Shown here: piece by piece, positions 26,092 to 35,202 of the stretch
Layout of the letters: each line of letters starts with the position of its first letter
Position numbering within the stretch: position 1 is the stretch's first letter
Assembly (NCBI RefSeq): GCF_014218335.1
Contig: NZ_AP023367.1
Location: 139,001 to 203,000, forward strand
From: Anaerocolumna cellulosilytica
GTDB taxonomy: Bacteria; Bacillota; Clostridia; Lachnospirales; Lachnospiraceae
Reading direction: 5' to 3'
Length of the DNA: 64,000 nucleotides
Notes under the pieces: generated by a model
Database searches by the model: none
What the model was told of the DNA's origin: nothing
What the model saw: only the letters and a program-made list of their open reading frames with translations
Translations under genes and position numbers: made by a program

Positions 26092-26430
26092 TCTCTTATC
26101 TCCTTGTACTATTTATACGCTTGCATTGCTGCTACCATTTATTTTAAATCAATTCGCCGCTAATTACCATTACTTTTATAGCTTTTTACTAAATATTTCA
26201 TAGTATGAATTGGATACTTTACATAATAATTATGCTTGAAAGCTGAGAAAAGAGGGTTTTAAATAAATTTGTAAATATTTGTTGACATCTATGAATATCT
26301 GTGATATTATACTATAGTAATCATATTAAATTTTGAGTTGGCCGATATTACAAGTCATTATCTAAATGAGTTGTATGCACGCCAGCTTTTTTATTTTGAA
26401 TGATACAAATATTAAAATGGAGGTACTATT
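26092..26430 (+). promoter_or_regulatory. cold-shock gene control region and long leader
   Basis: No gene seen. It contains the csp promoter (26282-26310) and then an untranslated leader of about 115 bases with a T-run after CACGCCAGC near 26380. Long leaders of cold-shock genes are known to fold differently at low temperature; I infer the same may hold here. Confidence 0.45.
26282..26310 (+). promoter_or_regulatory. sigma-A promoter of the cold-shock gene
   Basis: Perfect TTGACA (26282-26287), 17-base spacer, TATTAT (26305-26310). Confidence 0.8.
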
Positions 26431-26640
26431 ATGAACAATGGTATAGTAAAATGGTTTAATTCACAAAAAGGATTCGGATTTATCTCTAATGATAATGGCG
26501 GAGAAGATGTATTCGTACATTTTTCTGCTATCGAATCAAATGGTTTTAAAAGCCTTGAAGAAGGTCAGAGAGTAACTTTTGACATTGAGAAAGATTCTAA
26601 AACCAATAAGATTAAAGCTGCTAACGTAAGAGTAGCCTAA
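26431..26640 (+). CDS. csp: cold-shock domain protein
   Basis: 69 residues, the normal size of a CspA-family single-strand RNA/DNA chaperone. RNP1 is KGFGFI and RNP2 is VFVHF; the start [14 protein letters not shown] is typical. It is monocistronic, with its own strong promoter, a GGAGG site 9 bases before the ATG and a strong terminator 80 bases after the stop. Confidence 0.97.
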   Translation: MNNGIVKWFNSQKGFGFISNDNGGEDVFVHFSAIESNGFKSLEEGQRVTFDIEKDSKTNKIKAANVRVA

Positions 26641-26721
26641 ATCGGTAGTAAAACAAATTAATAGATGTACTAATTATTTTATCCATTCGAATATTTGTAT
26701 CATTTTATAATTAGGGTTTTG

Positions 26722-26745
26722 CAGGGCAGAGTATTATCTGCCCTG
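26722..26745 (+). terminator. strong terminator of the cold-shock gene
   Basis: CAGGGCAGA / TCTGCCCTG, 9 bp, 6-base loop, followed by a run of about nine T. Confidence 0.9.
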
Positions 26746-26851
26746 ATTTTTTTTGCCTGTTTGTGACTGAATTCATTTCCGGAACTAGAGGGCTGTTCAA
26801 GTCCCATTGATAAACTACCCGACTCATAACTAGCATAAATATTCAACCAGA

Positions 26852-29206
26852 TTACTTTCTAAAATCGGTCGGGTTCATTCCAACCAGCTTTAAGAAATTT
26901 CGTCGGAATGATCTGGAATTGGTAAATCCGGTTTTTTCAGCAATTTCGTCAATGGTAGAAGTAGTCTCCTGGAGTAATTTTTTTGCATGGGTAATGCGAA
27001 TTAAGTTAATATATACTAACAGTCCTTCGGAGGTCGCATCTTTAAAAAGGCGTGACATGTATTTCGGATTCAATCCAATGGCTTCAGAGATAGAGGAGAT
27101 ATTCATGTTAGGGTCGCTGTAGTGTTCCTCGACATAAGCTTTAATCTTTGCTATAAAGCCATAGTCTTCTGAAAGAGTATTCTCTGCATCCGTTGTATCA
27201 TCCAGTTCTGCACAAAGCAGTTTTAGTACTAAGGTAAACTCTTTGTGAGCCTGACTCATGGACGTACTGTGGGCAAGGTGCTGTAAGTGTGTTTCTAAAT
27301 GCCCGGAAGGTGTCTTTTTGGTACTTCCGTCTTCCGTATAGGAGTAATAATTACCGGTATTTTTAAAGGTCAATAATAGTTCACTGGTAATAGATAATAT
27401 ATAATATTTCAGCATTAAGAATGGTTCATTGGTGGATTCGAGTTCCTCAAACAGACGCTGTATATGAGCGGTTGTTTTGTCTATATCTTTTTTTGTGAGA
27501 GAGATGATTAAGTCTTTCCTGTGATTTTGCAGCCTTTCAGCGAAAGAAAAATCCATAGTTTCTAGAGTCTGTGTAAATATAACCCCGTATTGCTCCACTA
27601 CATAACGGTATTCAAAGGCATCTAAGATTTCATTATAATAATCGGAAGCATTCTCAAAATTCTCAAATAAGTTTCCGACTGTAATGGATAAATTAATCTG
27701 AAACTTATCACGGAAGAATTCGTAAACCTGCTGGAACTTAGAGATGCAGTCTGTTTCCCATGAGAGGATGGAGTCCTCTTTATTCTCAAAGGAAAAGATA
27801 TAAACAAAGAAAATCTCATCTGTAACTTTCTCAAAGGTATACGTCCTGCCAAAGATTTCATTCATAACATTATCCACGGAAAATTCCAGCAGGTCAAAAT
27901 GCATTGCCGATATTTCTTTATCATTTTGATTCAGATGAAAGGAGGCAAAGGAGAAGAGTTTATTATCCTGCTCCCATTCTAAGTATTCACTGACGTCGGA
28001 ATCACTTAAGTGAAACCTGCGTCCCTTTAATCTGGAGAGTAGGAATATTTCTTTTGCATAATTTTTTTGAGACTGTATCTTTGTCTTCATGGTTCTGTTT
28101 TCTTCGTATAATGTATTGTAATACTTCTCAATCAGCTCAAATTCATTATGATTTGGCTTCTTTAAATCAGAGGGGACAATTTCCACTAATTTGCCGATAG
28201 GTCTGTAATTACGGATTTGTAAGTATATAATAGAACTTATTCCAAGTAACAAGGTCACCAATATTGTTAATATGGAGGCATTCCTAAGGTGAATGGTTTC
28301 CTTTAAAAATAAAGAGTTTGGTGTATAAATAGCATAATACCAGTCCGTAACGGATGATTGTTCATAAGAACATACATAATCTGCACCGTCTATTCGTACA
28401 AGAGTGTACCCGCTATTGGTATCTGGGGGTATAAAGCCGTCTTCTGGAATATCATAAATCTTAAGGTCTTTACCATAACTTGTTAACACTTCACCGTCCT
28501 TGCTTAACAGACGGATGGTACTGCCCTCATTGTCCTTTAGCAATTCGTTTAAAAAAGTACATGGAACAGAGGTAAAAACATTAAATTGATTTTTCGCTTG
28601 ATAAATAAATGGACTTGATATTGAAAATACAATAGAATCAATTCCATAATTCGTATAACTATATTGTGAGTCGATAAAAAAACTGTTTTTAACCTGTTCT
28701 TTTAAAAGTTCTTTCCATGTATCATAGGTTATATTACGACTGGATTTGGTCGTAGTAGCAATGGTATTATATAAAAAGAAAGAGTTATTAGCCGTTTCAG
28801 GAGTTACAATAAAATCCCGGTTTGGAAAATAAATAAAGATATCAATATTTCTATTTAACTGCTTGTAATTTTTTAAGAATTGCTGGCAATCCTGCATTCT
28901 GTTTAAAAATTCATTTTCATTCCGAGCATTTAGGACTCTGTTGGAGAACGTGGTATTCATAATAATATTTTGAGAAACATCCAAGATAGATTGCAGCTGA
29001 ATATCAATACTGTTTCTTAAGCCAGCCAATGTAACCCGATTGGCTTCATCAATTTTTTTTGTTAGCAGCTCCTTTGTATAAAAGAAGTTAGCAATAATAC
29101 AAGCCATTGGCAGTAATAAAATAAAACAACCTGAAAGGATCCATTTTACCAGAACCTTATTACCGGTATGGAACCGTTGCTTTTTAAACCCATTTTCACT
29201 TTGCAT
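26852..29206 (-). CDS. membrane-bound AraC-family sensor regulator (YtdP/YesS-like)
   Basis: 784 residues. First membrane span at about 18-40, an outside dCache-like sensor (about 45-295), second span at about 300-322, a linker, and a C-terminal AraC helix-turn-helix pair (about 680-784: NISSISEAIGLNPKYMSRLFKDAT and STIDEIAEKTGFTNSRSFRRNFLKLVGMNPTDFRK). Known: Bacillus YtdP and YesS have this design and lie next to pectin/rhamnogalacturonan uptake genes. It is divergent from the solute-binding-protein gene and probably switches on that operon when its sugar arrives outside. The ATG at 29206 has GGAAGG 8 bases upstream; a GTG three codons earlier overlaps that site. Confidence 0.92.
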   Translation of the reverse strand: MQSENGFKKQRFHTGNKVLVKWILSGCFILLLPMACIIANFFYTKELLTKKIDEANRVTLAGLRNSIDIQLQSILDVSQNIIMNTTFSNRVLNARNENEFLNRMQDCQQFLKNYKQLNRNIDIFIYFPNRDFIVTPETANNSFFLYNTIATTTKSSRNITYDTWKELLKEQVKNSFFIDSQYSYTNYGIDSIVFSISSPFIYQAKNQFNVFTSVPCTFLNELLKDNEGSTIRLLSKDGEVLTSYGKDLKIYDIPEDGFIPPDTNSGYTLVRIDGADYVCSYEQSSVTDWYYAIYTPNSLFLKETIHLRNASILTILVTLLLGISSIIYLQIRNYRPIGKLVEIVPSDLKKPNHNEFELIEKYYNTLYEENRTMKTKIQSQKNYAKEIFLLSRLKGRRFHLSDSDVSEYLEWEQDNKLFSFASFHLNQNDKEISAMHFDLLEFSVDNVMNEIFGRTYTFEKVTDEIFFVYIFSFENKEDSILSWETDCISKFQQVYEFFRDKFQINLSITVGNLFENFENASDYYNEILDAFEYRYVVEQYGVIFTQTLETMDFSFAERLQNHRKDLIISLTKKDIDKTTAHIQRLFEELESTNEPFLMLKYYILSITSELLLTFKNTGNYYSYTEDGSTKKTPSGHLETHLQHLAHSTSMSQAHKEFTLVLKLLCAELDDTTDAENTLSEDYGFIAKIKAYVEEHYSDPNMNISSISEAIGLNPKYMSRLFKDATSEGLLVYINLIRITHAKKLLQETTSTIDEIAEKTGFTNSRSFRRNFLKLVGMNPTDFRK

Positions 29207-29270
29207 AGTCGTCACCTTCCAAATCCTTTCCCCAGTGGAATTATAGCATTATACACTTTAAAAGGGCAAG

Positions 29271-29339
29271 GACAAAAAGGTAGAATAGAGGACAAAAGGG
29301 GCAAAAATGCAAGGTTGTCCCCCATTCTGCCCTTTTGTC
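29271..29339. promoter_or_regulatory. triple repeat, candidate AraC-regulator operator
   Basis: GACAAAAAGG (29271-29280), GACAAAAGGG (29291-29300, exactly 20 bp on) and the inverted copy CCCTTTTGTC (29330-29339) lie between the divergent sensor regulator and the import operon. The first copy overlaps a -35-like TTGTCC that stands 16 bases before a minus-strand TATAAT (29253-29248), so binding would also affect the regulator gene itself. Confidence 0.5.
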
Positions 29340-29448
29340 ACTGGTAAGAAGGAAGAATTTAAAGTATCCTTAGGGTGTCAATCTTGTTACGGGTTTCCTC
29401 CTGTTACGAGGTAGAGAAGGTGAAGACAACAAAATATAGGAGGTAATT

Positions 29449-31047
29449 ATGAGAAAAAGTAATTTCTTAAAAAGAGGTGCTGCTTTATTATTAGCAGGTA
29501 TCCTTGCCACTTCTTTCGTGGGATGTGGAGCAAAAAAGGAGACACCAGAAGACAAAACGAACACCACTACAGAAGAGGAAAGTGCAGTAACGCTTACCTT
29601 TGGTATGACAACAGCAAGTGCCTGGAAAGAACGTTATGAATCCTTTACAGACCTTCCTCTTGGTAAAGAGCTGCAAAAGCAAACCGGTGTTAACTTAGAA
29701 ATGACCCACGTAGAAGACAAAACGGCTATGAATTTATTATTAGCAACGGGAGAATATCCTGACATCATCAGTTACAACTGGCAGCTTAACTATACCGGCG
29801 GTGAAGGAAAAGCCATTGAAGATGGCGTTATCTATGGTATGAGTGAAGAATTTGTAAAAGAAAATGCTCCGGACTATTGGAGAGTACTTAATGAAAACCC
29901 TGAATTATTAAAGCAGGTTAAAACGCCAAGCGGAGATATCTTTGGATTTGCATTTATCTTAGGAGATGAAATCTTAAAAGGTGGTTACGGTTTGATTATT
30001 CGTGATGACTGGTGTGAGGAATTAGGCATTGAGCTGCCTGAGACCGCAGATGAATACTATGAAATGTTAAAAGCTTTTAAAGAGAAAAAAGGTGTAGAAA
30101 TTCCTCTTAGTGTCAGCAGTGCCAATTTAGGAACTATGTTAGACAGAGGTATTATCACTTCTCCTTTTAATTTGGTAACAAGAGAGCTTTACTTAATGGA
30201 TGGAAAAGTACAAGCAGGATTTTATCAACAGGAATATAAAGATGCATTAGCATGGTTAAATAAGCTTTATACGGAAGGATTGCTAGATCCGAACTTTATT
30301 ACAATAGATGAACCAACAGTAACCTCCAATATGCTGACTGGTAAGGCAGGAGCATCTGTGGGTTCTGTAGGAAGTGTTTTAGGTAACTGGTTAAGTACGA
30401 ATAAGGACGTAGCAGATTATAGCCTTGCTGGTTTAAAAAACTTAGTAGCACAAAAAGGTGACAGAGCAATGTATGGTCACTACAATACAGACGTTGTAGG
30501 CGGAACTACAGTTATAACAACCGAATGTGAAGACAAGGAAGCAGCAGCAAAATTCTTGAATTATGGTTATTCAGAAGAAGGTCATATGCTTTATAACTTT
30601 GGTATTGAAGGTGTAAGCTACGAAATGATTGACGGTAAACCAATCTATACAGATTTAGTAATGAATAACCCAGACGGCTTAACTTCTCAGCAGGCACTTT
30701 CAGAATATCAGCTTGCTTATGGAAACGGACCATTTGTACAGGATAAGGATTACTTATTACAATACTATAGTACACAAGAACAAATTGATGCATTAAATAG
30801 ATTAACAGATAATGATGCAAAAAATTATAAACTACCTAGAATTACAATTTCTTCTGATTTAGTAAGCGAATACAGCAGTTTAACAAGTGATATTAAAACA
30901 TACCAGGATGAAATGACTATGAAGTTTATTACAGGTGTGGAATCTCTTAATAACTATGACAAATACCTTGAAACCTTAAAAAACATGGGTGTTGAAAGAT
31001 TAATTGAAATTGTACAAGGAGCAGTAGACGAATACAATTCCAGATAG
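29449..31047 (+). CDS. extracellular sugar-binding lipoprotein of an ABC importer (LplA/YtcQ-like)
   Basis: 532 residues. Lipoprotein signal with lipobox ending at Cys26 (SFVGCGAKK). The rest is a long family 1-type solute-binding protein (about 500 residues, as in LplA and YtcQ, longer than maltose-binding types). It would capture pectin or rhamnogalacturonan oligosaccharides outside and hand them to the two permeases coded downstream. AGGAGG lies 5 bases before the ATG. A terminator hairpin follows directly, which would give more binding protein than permease. Confidence 0.93.
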   Translation: MRKSNFLKRGAALLLAGILATSFVGCGAKKETPEDKTNTTTEEESAVTLTFGMTTASAWKERYESFTDLPLGKELQKQTGVNLEMTHVEDKTAMNLLLATGEYPDIISYNWQLNYTGGEGKAIEDGVIYGMSEEFVKENAPDYWRVLNENPELLKQVKTPSGDIFGFAFILGDEILKGGYGLIIRDDWCEELGIELPETADEYYEMLKAFKEKKGVEIPLSVSSANLGTMLDRGIITSPFNLVTRELYLMDGKVQAGFYQQEYKDALAWLNKLYTEGLLDPNFITIDEPTVTSNMLTGKAGASVGSVGSVLGNWLSTNKDVADYSLAGLKNLVAQKGDRAMYGHYNTDVVGGTTVITTECEDKEAAAKFLNYGYSEEGHMLYNFGIEGVSYEMIDGKPIYTDLVMNNPDGLTSQQALSEYQLAYGNGPFVQDKDYLLQYYSTQEQIDALNRLTDNDAKNYKLPRITISSDLVSEYSSLTSDIKTYQDEMTMKFITGVESLNNYDKYLETLKNMGVERLIEIVQGAVDEYNSR

Positions 31048-31059
31048 TAGTTACAATCC

Positions 31060-31099
31060 ATTCTCTATGCCGAAAACCGGCAGGTTAGGCATAGAGAAT
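31060..31099 (+). terminator. intra-operon terminator after the binding-protein gene
   Basis: 12-bp perfect stem (31060-31071 with 31088-31099), 16-base loop, TTTTT after it. It stands 13 bases after the stop and before the permease genes, so it probably acts as a partial terminator or a 3' stabiliser. Confidence 0.8.
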
Positions 31100-31264
31100 T
31101 TTTAAAGTAAATTGGGGAGCATCACAAGCAAGCTAGTGGTATGCATGGGTGTAGTTTGAAAAAACATTTCAACCTTTTATTCAAACAGTAAGAAACATAA
31201 TAATCAACATATTGAAAACGTGGGAAAGCAGCTGAACTTGGCTTTTTACACAGATTGGAGTTCT

Positions 31265-32224
31265 ATGAAGAAATCAAAAAAGGCAGCCGGATGCAATGTA
31301 TCATTTGGTATACGTCTTAAAAAAGATTTAAAAAAGAATTATGCAGCATATCTGATTTTTCTTCCGGTTTTGATTTACTATATAATCTTTGCCTATAAAC
31401 CAATGTACGGCTTGATTATTGCTTTTAAGAATTATACCCCGGCAAAAGGAATTATGGAGAGTGCGTGGGCTGATAATTACGGGTTGGGACATTTTATTAA
31501 GTTTTTTAATTCCTATTATTTTTTAAGATTATTAAAAAATACTCTAACCATCAGCTTATCCACCTTGTTAGTTACTTTTCCGGCTCCCATTATTCTAGCT
31601 CTGTTACTGAACGAAGTGCGGGCTAAAAAGTTCAAAAAAACGGTACAGACCCTTTCTTATATGCCTCACTTTATCTCGACCGTGGTTATCTGTAGTATGA
31701 TTCATCTGTTCGTAGGAGGTAATGGATTTATTACCAATGCGTTATCTGCTTTGGGACTTGCTGAGGGAGGTATCTCCTTATTATCTCATGAAAAAATGTT
31801 CGTTCCTACTTATGTAATCTCTGAACTTTGGCAAACCATCGGATGGAGTGCAATTATATATATATCAGCCTTAGCCGGCATCGATCAGGAATTATATGAA
31901 GCAGCACGTATTGACGGGGCGAACCGTTGGAAACAAACGTTACACATAACCATTCCTAGTATTATGGTAACTATTATTATGATGTTCATCTTAAAAATAG
32001 GTACTGTAATGAGCCTTGGACATGAAAAAATCATTCTTTTGTATAATCCCGGTATCTATAATACGGCAGATGTTATATCATCTTATGTCTATAGAAAAGG
32101 TCTGCTGGAATCAAACTGGAGCTTTAGTACAGCAGTGGGCTTCTTTAACTCTGTTATCAATCTAACTCTTGTTATTGTATCCAATAAGATATGTAAGAAG
32201 AAAACAGATATGGGATTATGGTAA
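31265..32224 (+). CDS. ABC sugar importer permease, LplB/YteP type
   Basis: 319 residues with about six membrane spans and the EAA loop EAARIDGANRWKQTLHITIPS that contacts the ATPase. It resembles LplB/YteP of the oligogalacturonide-type importers. The ATG at 31265 gives the usual family length; a GTG at 31220 is in frame but has no ribosome site. Works with the next gene product; no ATPase gene is present in the locus. Confidence 0.92.
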   Translation: MKKSKKAAGCNVSFGIRLKKDLKKNYAAYLIFLPVLIYYIIFAYKPMYGLIIAFKNYTPAKGIMESAWADNYGLGHFIKFFNSYYFLRLLKNTLTISLSTLLVTFPAPIILALLLNEVRAKKFKKTVQTLSYMPHFISTVVICSMIHLFVGGNGFITNALSALGLAEGGISLLSHEKMFVPTYVISELWQTIGWSAIIYISALAGIDQELYEAARIDGANRWKQTLHITIPSIMVTIIMMFILKIGTVMSLGHEKIILLYNPGIYNTADVISSYVYRKGLLESNWSFSTAVGFFNSVINLTLVIVSNKICKKKTDMGLW

Positions 32225-32243
32225 GGCGAAGGAGGAATAGTAC

Positions 32244-33125
32244 ATGAAAGATAAGAGTATAGCTTATAAAATCTTTACAGTATGTAACACCATTGTATTA
32301 ACATTAATTGCACTGGCATGCCTTTATCCGTTTTTCTATGTTGTTGTTGCATCAATTAGCGATCCGAATGAATTAATCAAACATAACGGATTATTATTTA
32401 GACCTTTAAATGATATTACATTTGCCGGTTACAAAATGGTTTTTAATAATAAGCTGGTTTTGTCCGGATATAAAAATACAATGATTATTTTAGTAGTGGG
32501 CTTAGTATTTAACTTGATTCTAACCACTATGGGAGCTTATGTTCTTTCGTTAAAGGAACTGATGCTTCGTAAACCGTTAACCATTCTGGTTATTATAACG
32601 ATGTATTTCAGCGGCGGTATGGTTCCTGCTTATTTGAACATCCGAAGTCTTGGGTTAATGGACAGCCTATGGTCATTAATTATACCAGGAGCAATCTCTA
32701 CCAGTAATTTGATTATCATGCGAAGTGCCTTTATGTCAGTTCCTGAATCTCTGTCAGAAGCGGCCAAGATGGATGGAGCTTCTCATGGAAAAATACTTAT
32801 TAAAGTTATGCTTCCTTTAGTAAAAGCTACACTGGCTGTTATGGTACTGTACTATGGTGTTTCCCATTGGAATGCCTGGTTTAACTCATCCATTTACTTA
32901 CGTACTAGTTCCAAATATCCATTACAGCTTGTATTGCGTAATATCCTGATAGAGAGCCAGACTACAGATATGATGTCGGATATAGGTGCGGCAGAGTCAC
33001 CTCAGGTATTGCAGTTACTTAAGTATTCATTAATTGTAGTAAGCAGTTTGCCGATTATGGCGATTTACCCATTCCTTCAAAAATTCTTTCAGAAGGGCGT
33101 AATGATGGGGGCAGTGAAAGGTTAA
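32244..33125 (+). CDS. ABC sugar importer permease, LplC/YtcP type
   Basis: 293 residues, about six membrane spans, EAA loop EAAKMDGASHGKILIKVMLP. Second half of the import channel. AAGGAGG precedes the ATG, 19 bases after the first permease gene. The next gene starts 4 bases after its stop, which places the intracellular glycosidase in the same transcript. Confidence 0.93.
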   Translation: MKDKSIAYKIFTVCNTIVLTLIALACLYPFFYVVVASISDPNELIKHNGLLFRPLNDITFAGYKMVFNNKLVLSGYKNTMIILVVGLVFNLILTTMGAYVLSLKELMLRKPLTILVIITMYFSGGMVPAYLNIRSLGLMDSLWSLIIPGAISTSNLIIMRSAFMSVPESLSEAAKMDGASHGKILIKVMLPLVKATLAVMVLYYGVSHWNAWFNSSIYLRTSSKYPLQLVLRNILIESQTTDMMSDIGAAESPQVLQLLKYSLIVVSSLPIMAIYPFLQKFFQKGVMMGAVKG

Positions 33126-33129
33126 GAAG

Positions 33130-35184
33130 ATGGCGATTCAAAGATATGAACTTATAAGCAGACACAATCCGATACTAAATAAAATCGATACCCAGTCTCC
33201 GCTCACAGTAGGAAACGGTGAATTGGGCTTTACAGCAGATATAACAGGTATGCAGACACTATATGATACCTATAGGGAACTTCCCCTATGTACCATGTCT
33301 CAATGGGGATGGCATACAAAGCCGGTATCAAAAGACCGTTATGCATATACCCTTGATGATTTGGTTATGACAGAATACGATTGCCTAGGGGAAAAAGTGT
33401 ATTATCCGAAAAAGAGAATGCCGGGCAATGAAGAAGTATATGATTGGCTTCGTTTTAATCCACATCGTTTAAATTTGGCTCGTATCGGTTTATTATATGA
33501 AGGAAAAGAGATTAAAGAGACGAGTATCGGAGGAATTCGTCAGGAATTGCAGTTGTATAGCGGTATATTAGATAGCCGTTTTACTCTTTCAGGCATTTCC
33601 TGTCAGGTACGAACTGTCTGTGATGCGGTGAAAGACAGCCTTGCATTTGAGGTAGGAGGAGCTGCTTTATCACAAGGGAACATAAGTATACAGCTTAAGT
33701 TTCCATATGGTTCACCCAATATTACTGCCTCAGATTGGGAGGAAAAACAGGCTCACCACATAGAAACTGTTCTAAAAGATACAAATAGATTACAAGTAAA
33801 ACATGTATTAGATAAGGACGAATATTACGTTGCGGTTGCTGTAACCGGTAATGCGAAGATAGAAATAAAAGACTGGGAAGTAGTGATTACGCCCGGTAAT
33901 TCGAAAGAACAAGCCTTCTCCTTTGCCGTATCCTTCGGACAAAAAGTTATAACGAATTATCCAAAACCGGCAGATATCTTTGCAGGCAGTACAAACTGGT
34001 GGAAGGAGTACTGGGAGGAAGGCGGAATTGTTCAGCTGAATAAGAGCCGTGATAAAAGAGCGGTAGAGCTTGAAAGGAGAATTATTCTATCAAAATACTT
34101 AATGGCTGTAAATTCTGCCGGTTCCAGACCACCTCAGGAAACAGGGCTTACCTGTAACAGCTGGTATGGAAAGATGCATCTGGAAATGTATCTGTGGCAT
34201 TGTGCATGGCTTCCGTTATGGAACCATACCAAGCTTCTGGAACGCAGTTTAGATTGGTATCTTGACCATCTAAAAGAGGCAAGAGAGAACGCAGCAAGAA
34301 ACGGCTATAAAGGAGCACGTTGGCCTAAGATGATAGCATCCGAAGGAATTGACTGCCCATCCGGTATTGCACCTCTGTTAGTCTGGCAGCAGCCTCATAT
34401 TATCTATATGTTAGAGCTTGCATATCAAAATAAGGTATCCGAAGACTTCTTAAAGAAGTACTGGATACTCATTGAGGAAACAGCGGAATTCATGGTGGAT
34501 TTTGTAAGCTATAATGAGACTAGTGGATATTACGATATTCCGTCACCGGTTATACCGGTACAAGAGTGTCATAAGCCGGAAGAGACAAAAAATCCTGCTT
34601 TTGAATTAGAATACTGGCATGTCACCTTAAAGATTGCAATTGACTGGGCAGAGCGGTTAGGGATACCAGTAAATGAAAGATGGAGAGAAGTAGGAGAGAA
34701 TATGGCTCCCATGCCGGTAAAAGACGGACTTTATCTGGCACATGAGTTATGCCCGGATACCTTCTCACGCTTTAACATTGACCACCCATTAATGACCGGT
34801 TCATACGGACTGATAAAGGGCAGAGTGGATTCAGAGATTATGCGAACTACCCTGCATAAGATACTAGAGTGCTGGGAGTACAAGAGCTTGTGGGGGTGGG
34901 ATTTTGCCATGATGGCAATGACAGCCGTTCGCTTAGGTGACCCGGAAACAGTGATTGATATTCTCTTAAAGGATACCTTAAAAAATCGCTATGTAGCCAG
35001 CGGAAACAACTGGCAGGAGTCCAGAGAGGACTTGCCTTTATATCTGCCCGGTAACGGAGCACTTTTACTGGCAGTGCCGATTATGACGGCAGGCTACAAA
35101 GGATGTACCACAGAAACACCCGGATTTCCAAAGAATGGAGAATGGGAAGTGGAATACGAAGGCATAGAGCCATTTTTTGAATAG
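33130..35184 (+). CDS. large glycoside-hydrolase-like protein (six-hairpin type)
   Basis: 684 residues, no signal peptide, so intracellular. N-terminal beta-rich part (about 1-290), then an alpha-helical barrel part with NSWYGKMHLEMYLWHCAWLPLW (about 350) and WKEYWEEGG before it. The two-part layout and the HLEMxxWH motif recall the GH65/GH95-like clan with an (alpha/alpha)6 barrel; the Glu of HLEM is a candidate catalytic acid. Position between an oligosaccharide importer and a GH105 gene suggests it splits a sugar from imported pectic fragments. Exact family and substrate are not known to me. Confidence 0.7.
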   Translation: MAIQRYELISRHNPILNKIDTQSPLTVGNGELGFTADITGMQTLYDTYRELPLCTMSQWGWHTKPVSKDRYAYTLDDLVMTEYDCLGEKVYYPKKRMPGNEEVYDWLRFNPHRLNLARIGLLYEGKEIKETSIGGIRQELQLYSGILDSRFTLSGISCQVRTVCDAVKDSLAFEVGGAALSQGNISIQLKFPYGSPNITASDWEEKQAHHIETVLKDTNRLQVKHVLDKDEYYVAVAVTGNAKIEIKDWEVVITPGNSKEQAFSFAVSFGQKVITNYPKPADIFAGSTNWWKEYWEEGGIVQLNKSRDKRAVELERRIILSKYLMAVNSAGSRPPQETGLTCNSWYGKMHLEMYLWHCAWLPLWNHTKLLERSLDWYLDHLKEARENAARNGYKGARWPKMIASEGIDCPSGIAPLLVWQQPHIIYMLELAYQNKVSEDFLKKYWILIEETAEFMVDFVSYNETSGYYDIPSPVIPVQECHKPEETKNPAFELEYWHVTLKIAIDWAERLGIPVNERWREVGENMAPMPVKDGLYLAHELCPDTFSRFNIDHPLMTGSYGLIKGRVDSEIMRTTLHKILECWEYKSLWGWDFAMMAMTAVRLGDPETVIDILLKDTLKNRYVASGNNWQESREDLPLYLPGNGALLLAVPIMTAGYKGCTTETPGFPKNGEWEVEYEGIEPFFE

Positions 35185-35202
35185 GAAGGTTAGTAAACGA
35201 AT

